Shown piece after piece: positions 57,969 to 64,000 of a stretch of 64,000 nucleotides of DNA. Origin of the DNA: Pontederia crassipes (lineage: Eukaryota > Streptophyta > Magnoliopsida > Commelinales > Pontederiaceae); the NCBI GenBank assembly GCA_030549335.1, contig JAUKPH010000027.1:1364001-1428000 (forward strand), given 5' to 3'. A program made the position numbers and the translations under genes. Within the stretch, counting starts at the first letter, position 1; each line of letters opens with the position of its first letter. The notes beneath the pieces are model-generated. The model was given only the letters and a program-made list of their open reading frames with translations. It did no database searches and was not told the origin of the DNA.

Positions 57969-59420
57969 CCTTTTTACACAAAATTTCTCTTTCTCTATTT
58001 TTTCGGCCAAAGTATTCGATATGGGGTCAGCTACAATCTCCATTGGGACGAACCTCAAATATCACACTGACTACTATATACTTGCAATCTCGTCATGTTA
58101 GTGTTGAGATTTTTTTTTATAAATTTTAAAGCTTATTTAAAGTTTTTGTGAAGTTTCTACAGGTACTTGTCCCTTAAGAAATTCCTTTTCGATGAGTAGG
58201 CACAATGTTGATTACTATTTTTACAACTTTCATGATTACTCGGAGCCAATATCTATGAACAAAAATAGCATTCTTCATTCATTATTATATCAATTTTGGC
58301 ATATTGATCATCGAGTTTTGTGAAAAAATTAAAATATCTATCGTCTTTCATTAAGATCTATTTATTATGTATGACTTTTGGAAGGTGTAGATATCATGTT
58401 AAATGTGTAACCAAATAAGCAAAACAAATAATCGATTCGAAAAACATAAGACGTTAAGTTTTTTAAGTATGAAAAAATATAGGATTATTTCCTTATATCT
58501 CCCCTAGACTATCATGATTTTTCGTATTTAACCCCAATATATGAATAATGCCCCCCTAAATTATTTTATAATTTTTACTTTAATCCATCAAGTTTTTTAT
58601 GTATGAAAAATTATATATAAAAATCACACAAAGAAACTTCAATGGAGTGTAGTTAAATTATTTAATTATCTACTCTATTTTTAACATCTTTCAATATTTA
58701 CAAAATCACTCAGTTAAAATAAAATAAATCATATATCAAGTGAATGGTCAAAGCTATATCAAGTAAATCATACACCTGCTACTACAAAATTGTTTCAGTG
58801 CACATATTCAGATTCCATGCTGCCAAAGAAGATATCTATTGTCTAGGAAAAATAAAAAAAGATATCTATTGTCTGGGAAAAATAAAAAGTTAAAACTCTG
58901 GTCATCACCAGCTGTCCATATATATTTTTATGTAGCAGCTTTACTTTCGTGAACTAAAGTTCTGAAATTATTGTCATTAAATTTCATTAATATTTTATTG
59001 CCGATATTTTGCGAATTAGTGGTACCTTAATGCAGAGGTCTAATGACAACTATTGATTTGGTTAATGAAATGCCATTAATCTTATTTATTTATCTACTAA
59101 AGATACTTTACAAACATCTTATCATCATTGTAAAAATGGAAATGCGGCACAGAATGGACTTAACTGTCATTATTTAATTTTTTTTCTTTATACTCCAATG
59201 ACAATAACTCACGTCAAGATAGATAAAAATGACAATGTGATGTTAATCCAATCTTACATCTCCTTCTATATGTGTTTCTTCTTTAAAGTTAATTATATAC
59301 TTTTATTTATATATACGTGTATATTTGTTAAGTGACAGAAAATAATAGTGCAAAGAGCATTTATACTTCAAGATTAATGTTGAGTTAAGGTAAGGTAATT
59401 CCTTATTTGTCATTTGTACA
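57969..59420. other. Gene-poor AT-rich stretch with TE and SPH-flank relics
   Basis: No credible ORF. 58250-58335 is a third, diverged copy of the SPH 3' flank (ATCAATTTTGGCATATTGATCATCGAG). 58480-58620 resembles one arm of MULE-B (ATATCTCCCCTAGACTATCATGATTTTTCG). 58827-58888 is a 30-bp unit (AGATATCTATTGTCTAGGAA) present twice in tandem. Confidence 0.65.
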
Positions 59421-59422
59421 CT

Positions 59423-59432
59423 TATATATAGG
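59423..59432 (+). promoter_or_regulatory. Putative TATA box of the SPH gene
   Basis: TATATATAGG lies 72 bases before the start codon, leaving a short 5' leader of about 40 bases. It is the nearest strong TATA match upstream. Confidence 0.55.
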
Positions 59433-59494
59433 ATGAAATTTTTGTTTTTAGAACATGCATATTTGTCTTTCTATTAGGACAGAAACATAAAACA

Positions 59495-59947
59495 ATGAGT
59501 CTTAGTAGTGCATTACTTTCAATTGTCAACCTTTCGATCATCTCATGTCTATTGATTATTTCATGTCAAGCTCCTGCAACCGCTGCTTTCAAATTCGGTC
59601 CAAAGAAGCATGTTGCTATAACCAATAACCTTGAGCCCCCAGAGCCATTGACCATCCATTGTAGGTCTCAATCGAAGGATCTTGGTGAGCACATTTTAAG
59701 TTCGCAGGGGTCATATGGTTGGACTTTTCACTCCAACTTCTTCAACGCCAATAAATTATATTGGTGCAGTATGCATACAATTGCAAGTAATATCCATGAA
59801 GATCGTATCGAAGTCTTTAGTTCGAGGCATGGAGATGACAACAGGTGCAATGAAAAGTGTTGGTGGAGCATTCGGGCAGATGGAGCTTATTTCTTTGATG
59901 AAAGAACAAATAAATATGAACTAATGAATCGTTGGAACCGTGTTTAG
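59495..59947 (+). CDS. S-protein homologue (SPH, plant self-incompatibility S1 family), intact
   Basis: A single-exon 150-residue protein. Residues 1-31 are a hydrophobic secretion signal (SIISCLLIISCQAPATAA). The mature part is a complete SPH domain: HVAITNNLEPPEPLTIHCRS, then LGEHILSSQGSYGWTFHSNF, LYWCSM, and RCNEKCWWSIRADGAYFFDE. The four conserved cysteines are at 56, 91, 118 and 122. The length is normal for the family. In poppy the founding member is a secreted stigma ligand that triggers death of self pollen; the many SPH genes of other plants mostly have no known role and are not evidence of self-incompatibility. The start is the first ATG after the TATA box. A duplicate pseudogene lies at 31294-35167. 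Expression and function are unproven. Confidence 0.92.
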   Translation: MSLSSALLSIVNLSIISCLLIISCQAPATAAFKFGPKKHVAITNNLEPPEPLTIHCRSQSKDLGEHILSSQGSYGWTFHSNFFNANKLYWCSMHTIASNIHEDRIEVFSSRHGDDNRCNEKCWWSIRADGAYFFDERTNKYELMNRWNRV

Positions 59948-59982
59948 TTTGTCTATTTCCGAAATATTTTGTATGATTTGCC

Positions 59983-60013
59983 AATAAAGATAAAGAGTTA
60001 TATCTATGAATAA
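59983..60013 (+). terminator. Polyadenylation signal region of the SPH gene
   Basis: AATAAA at 59983 and GAATAAAAAATAAT near 60007 lie 35-60 bases after the stop codon. The first is conserved in the pseudogene flank. Confidence 0.6.
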
Positions 60014-60323
60014 AAAATAATCTTCTGCATTCCTTATGGCATCAATTTTGCATATTGATCATCGAGATTTGTGAAACATTCAAATACATATATCTATCAT
60101 TGTGTTGACTATATTGCCACTCAAAATAGCATTACTATATACATATTACCTTAAAATTCTAATCACTATATTGTCTTCTTTATATGAACATGTGATCTAA
60201 CTACCATATATAATATTATGATAAGTGCAACCGCACATTTAACCTGAGGTTGCCACTTTAAAAGTTGATGATACAAACCGTAAAAAAGAGGTGTTATGAT
60301 AAGTTCCTGATCTAGTTTTAATT

Positions 60324-60370
<47 letters not shown>

Positions 60371-60800
60371 AGGTATTGTCTTTAAAAGAGATTGTGTGAA
60401 AATAAATTAAAACCCGACCATCGAACAATATTATTTTCAGCACACATCGCCGATGGTCAACTGACTGAGAAGGATCGTGTGAATTTTGCGAGGACAAGAA
60501 ATGGTTTTCCATAGAATTATCACCAAAGCAATCTATGAAAAATATGTAACAACAATATTGCTACTAAATCTAATAGTTGTATTAAGTAATAAAGTGAAGA
60601 ATAGATTAGTAATTAGTTAAATCTAATTTATTTCAATAACTTTAAAAAACTACGAGAAGGTAAGGTTATTGAAAGGTTAATAGAAAATAAATTTACAAAA
60701 AAGGATAAATTTTACGTTAAGTTTTTGGATTGAGGACGATAAATGTTAAAGATAAATGTTCATGTGCCACTATAATAATCAAGTTATTGTTAATAAGTAA
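60014..60800. other. Intergenic stretch
   Basis: The first ~70 bases are the SPH flank shared with 35234-35305. (TA)n at 60326-60366. Nothing else recognisable; the minus-strand ORF at 60318-60512 ends in the TA run. Confidence 0.6.
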
Positions 60801-60919
60801 TGTGTTTGAGGACGCAATTAACTTGGCAACTTCCTCCCACATTTAACAAACCCTAGCCACCCCCCCACACCTCTCATCTCCGGCGATTCCCACAGGAGGT
60901 GCCACCTCCTGCCTCCAAG

Positions 60920-61058
60920 ATGACAAAGCCCCCTGATCCACCTCCCATCTCCCACCCTCCACTGTTCAATTTCATCCACCGCCTTTCCCTTCCCTCTCAC
61001 GTTGCTATGCCTAATAACCCATTCGACAACATGCCTCTGCAACCTTTCATATCCTCAT
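60920..61058 (+). pseudogene. Truncated 5' ORF of an unidentified gene, cut by Copia-2
   Basis: After a leader containing AAACCCTAGCC (a sequence frequent in plant 5' leaders), ATG at 60920 opens MTKPPDPPPISHPPLFNFIH, then RLSLPSHVAMPNNPFDNMP, and enters the Copia-2 LTR at 61059. About 46 codons remain. Pro-rich then Arg/Ser-containing text could be an organelle-targeting or disordered N-terminus. I do not recognise the family. It may equally be part of another element. Confidence 0.35.
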
Positions 61059-61492
61059 TGTTGCGGAATATTCTTAATATCAACTTAATATCGATGTCTA
61101 GGAGAAGTAATAGTGAAAGAGTTACAAGAAATCACACACAGAAAGACACATATTTTACATGGTTCTGGATTGTCTCCTACGTTTACGACCGTCACAGAGT
61201 TTCACTCTATTCTCAAATTTTTCAATTTGAGATTACAAACATTACCCAGATCCCCATAATATATGGTGCATAACCGCTATCAGACGTATGCCTTGAGTAA
61301 CAACCTAAGATAACTGAATATCTATCCCGATTCTCTATAACTCTATATCTAACAAATAAGGTAGTTATGATAACCACTCAATCTCCTCAAATTATGATTA
61401 CAAGGAAGTTACAATATCTCAGATTCTTTCTACCATAACTAACAACAAATTAGTTAGGTTCAGAATCAAGCTCCACCTAACTAATTCCAACA
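61059..61492 (-). repeat. Copia-2 3' LTR
   Basis: 434 bp; on the plus strand it starts TGTTGCGGAATATTC and ends CTAATTCCAACA. The minus-strand purine run CCAAGTGAGAGATT (61506-61493) adjoins it. Confidence 0.75.
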
Positions 61493-61572
61493 ATCTCTCA
61501 CTTGGAGAGTGATTCTCTTAAGATTGAACTACACCTTCCTGTGCCCAAACTCTGGACGGCTTCTCTCTGCAA

Positions 61573-62824
61573 CTAATTTTGGAGGGAACCCGAGGTTGCT
61601 CCGAACCTCGATTTTCTGTGACCACCACATGACTCTTCCTTAGTCTTGTGCAATGCCTTTTCACCTTTAGGCAATTTTGTTAGCACCCAAGTTTTATACT
61701 TGCACAACAAATCAATTTCATCCTGCCATGCTAACTCCCACTTGACCGAATCATCAACCGTCAATAATTTCTTGAAACACCTTGGTTTGCCAACATCAGT
61801 GAGCAACATAAAATTTTGAGAAGGAGACTACCTCATCGATGGTCTTATCTCTTGAGTAGATCTCTTGATAGGGGGTGGAGTACTCGGTCTAGCTTGTATC
61901 ACCTCATGCTCTTGCTGAACAATCTTCTACGATCCAACCACATCTTCATTGGAAATATCCTTAAGTTCTACTTGAGCCTTGCTTTTTTCTCCTATATTAT
62001 CAGATTCTGCAATATATTTGTCTTTATACATGGTCTTTTCATGGAACGCACGTTTCTTTTTCGAATAATTTTTCTATTTTTATTATCTTAGAAATGATAT
62101 CCAAATTCATCAAAACTATAACCAATAAAGGAACATCTCCGAGACTTAGCATCTAGTTTGTTTTTAAAATTCTCAGATGAGAAAGATCTACCTCCTTACC
62201 ACTCCAGATCTCCTCTGATAGTTTGTTCTCCAATGGTACAGATGGTCCGCGATTGATCAGGTATGCCGCTGTGTTCACTACATCTGCCTAAAATAATTTT
62301 GGTAGACCTGCATGGATCCTCATGCTTTTGGCACGCTCATTCAACGTCCTATTCATCCGTTCAGCAACTCCATTTTGCTGTGGCACCTCGAAATTGTCAT
62401 CTTCATCCTGATGCCATGTTCCCCGCAGAACTCCTTGAACTTATGATTCACATACACATGGCATTGTCAGATCGCAAACACCTGATCTTGACGCTAGTTT
62501 CATTCTCTACCTGTACCTTTGATTTCTTGAAGTAAAAACCACATCAGATTTATTTTTTAGAAAATAAACTTATACCTTCCTGGAATAATCGTCGATAAAT
62601 GTCACATAATATAGTGACCCGCCGAGGAATGGAACTGGAGATGGCCCCCACACATTTGTGTGTACAAGCTCCAACTTGCTACTCTTCGGCATGTTTGATA
62701 CTTTGTTGAAGGTGACTTTTCTCTGCTTCCTCAGCATACAATCTTCACAAAGTCCACCATCGATTGACTTCAGATCTGGTAGTCGACCCATCTTGTGCAG
62801 AACCTTCATTCCCTTTTCACTCAT
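61573..62824 (-). pseudogene. Copia-2 integrase and RT N-terminus remnant
   Basis: 62824-62570 reads MSEKGMKVLHKMGRLPDLKS, CEDCMLRKQRKVTF and LVHTNVWGPSPVPFLGG. The first catalytic Asp of the integrase (usual HTDVWGP) is Asn here. Weak INT text follows (LINRGPSVPLENKLSEEIW near 62210-62290). RT opens with WELAWQDEIDLLCKYKTWVL then TKLPKGEKAL near 61670-61750 and stops soon after. Frame shifts occur throughout. Confidence 0.82.
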
Positions 62825-62899
62825 ATGTCCAAGTATACAATGTCAGACTTTAGACATATCATCCGAATCAGCTGGTGCATTAATCTTTGTGTTCGAAGA

Positions 62900-64000
62900 C
62901 CTGTACAAAGTACCCAACTTGCTACCTCATGCAATCACCATGACTCCTTTGGTGACCTTCCAAGTGTTACCTACAAATACCGTAGTGTAACCCTTTGAGT
63001 CAAGCTGTCCTACCGAGATCAAATTTCTCTTCAACTCCGGTATATGTCGAACATCTTTCAGCTTTCAAGTTATCTCATTATCAATGACAATCTTCACATT
63101 TCCTTTTTCCACAACATCCAAGGCTTTATCATCTATCAGATAAATTTTACTAAAATTATCGGTAGTATAATCTTTCATACACTTCCTTTGTGATGTGGAA
63201 TGGTATGAAGATTCAGAATCCAGAATCTAGGATTCTCACTCAAAATCAATGCATCTGAGACTTCTTCTGTAGCAGCATTCGTCGACTCCTCATTGGTTTT
63301 CTTCTTAGGTGCTCTGCAATTTTTCTTCAGGTGTCATTTCTTCCCGTAATTCCAGCATGCGAATTCACTAGATCTCGATTGACTTCGTCACATTGCATTT
63401 GATCTTCCTTGATTTTGTTCTCGTTGTTGCATTCTTCCCATTCCTTTTGCACTCAATGCCGAGCTTGAGGCTTCTCCTTATTCTCTCCTACGAATGTTTT
63501 CGCTCAGAATCAGATCTCGAATATCATCGAGCATCAACTTCGTTGAACTGGAAAAATTACTGACTGCCATCATAGTTGCACCCCAATTTTCTGGCAAAGA
63601 GGACAACAAGATCAAAGCCCTCACTTCATCTTCAAAAGTGATACTCACCGAGTTCAACTATGTGATGATAATGTTGAATTTGTTGATGTGATCCACGACC
63701 GAAGCTTCCTCAGACATCTTCAGGTTGAATAACCTTCTCATCAAATACACCTTATTTGATGCATACGGCTTCTCGTACATATTTGATAACACCAAACGCT
63801 TGCCAGTCGAGGAGAGCCCGGTCCGCATCGCTCATCGCCTTCGGCTTTTCCCCAGAAAGAGGCTCGTGTAATTTCTTCTGATACAGATAGTCCTCGATCT
63901 ACATCTTCCAAAAGCCGAAATCTCTACCATCGAACTTCTCGATCTTCACCTTCCCATCGCCTGTCGCTATCGCTCCCACTGCCCACGAACTCCTTCATCA
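62900..64000 (-). pseudogene. Copia-2 gag and protease remnant
   Basis: Gag text such as FEDEVRALILLSSLPENWGA (63560-63640) is clear. The zinc knuckle near 63330-63360 reads CWNYGKK, stop, HLKKNC: the second Cys is Tyr and the Gly codon is TGA. Protease-like text follows in broken frames (63250-63000). The 5' end, PBS and 5' LTR are outside the window. Confidence 0.75.

Larger units (their letters stand above)
61059..64000 (-). mobile_element. Copia-2: TNT1-like copia retrotransposon, 5' end off the window
   Basis: Minus strand, running in from the right edge. Order from the right: gag (64000 to about 63330), protease (about 63240-62900), GAG-pre-integrase and integrase (62900 to about 62050), RT N-terminus (61809-61573), PPT and 3' LTR (61492-61059). 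Most of RT and all of RNase H are deleted between about 61573 and 61510. Many stops. The 5-mer CTCAT precedes the LTR; the other flank is out of view. Confidence 0.88.

Overview
This looks like nuclear DNA of a flowering plant, most likely a eudicot. The signs are Ty1-copia and Athila-type Ty3-gypsy retrotransposons, several CACTA and Mutator-like DNA transposons, an S-protein homologue (SPH, plant self-incompatibility S1 family) gene, a plant-type GRF zinc-finger gene and long AT microsatellites. There are no operons, rRNA, tRNA or CRISPR features. Most of the window is transposon sequence, and only two coding units look intact: the GRF zinc-finger gene (two exons, 36714-37183) and the SPH gene (59495-59947).

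Left half (1-35167). A second SPH copy (31294-35167) is a pseudogene. A minus-strand copia element (Copia-1) cuts it at 31293/31294; Copia-1 runs left off the window edge. Copia-1 is itself hit by a 2.3 kb non-autonomous CACTA element (CACTA-A, 1968-4267), a 0.86 kb hairpin-like Mutator element (MULE-A, 5742-6601) and a 22.8 kb CACTA element in its 5' LTR (CACTA-B, 7793-30566, perfect 3-bp duplication CGT). CACTA-B contains an Athila element (Athila-1, 9737-27336), whose 5' LTR contains a second Athila (Athila-2, 10337-16901, perfect 5-bp duplication AGGAC). The host gene is therefore buried under four successive insertions. The SPH pseudogene was also hit by a further CACTA-like element (CACTA-F, about 31533-35090) that carries at least two introns-and-all LRR-receptor exons.

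Middle (35168-57968). The SPH 3' flank is followed by a block with inverted arrays of a 'CTAGGGCACA' repeat around the GRF gene, then microsatellites and a CACTA end fragment (CACTA-E). Next comes a decayed Athila-like element (Athila-3: ORF1/env-like remnant, 3' region, PPT and LTR start). CACTA-C (40493-47443, duplication CTT), a short long-TIR element (MULE-B, 48884-49398) and CACTA-D (50129-57191) interrupt it. CACTA-B, C, D and E are one family: same termini, subterminal AGCGTC-type repeats, a GC-rich tandem block, and a TNPA-like gene with the plant Transposase_24 signature. No TNPD-type catalytic transposase is visible in any of them, so all look non-autonomous. Arms at 38663-38848 and 57740-57968 are inverted copies of each other.

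Right end (57969-64000). A gene-poor stretch leads to the intact SPH gene with a plausible TATA box and polyadenylation signals. After it comes a short proline-rich ORF start (60920-61058) cut by the 3' LTR of Copia-2, a minus-strand TNT1-like copia element that runs off the right edge and is heavily decayed.

Every retrotransposon polyprotein here carries frameshifts, stops or lost catalytic or zinc-binding residues. The window is best read as two host SPH copies separated by a nested transposon island. Boundaries come from reading the sequence by eye; lineage names come from motif recognition, not from a database search.
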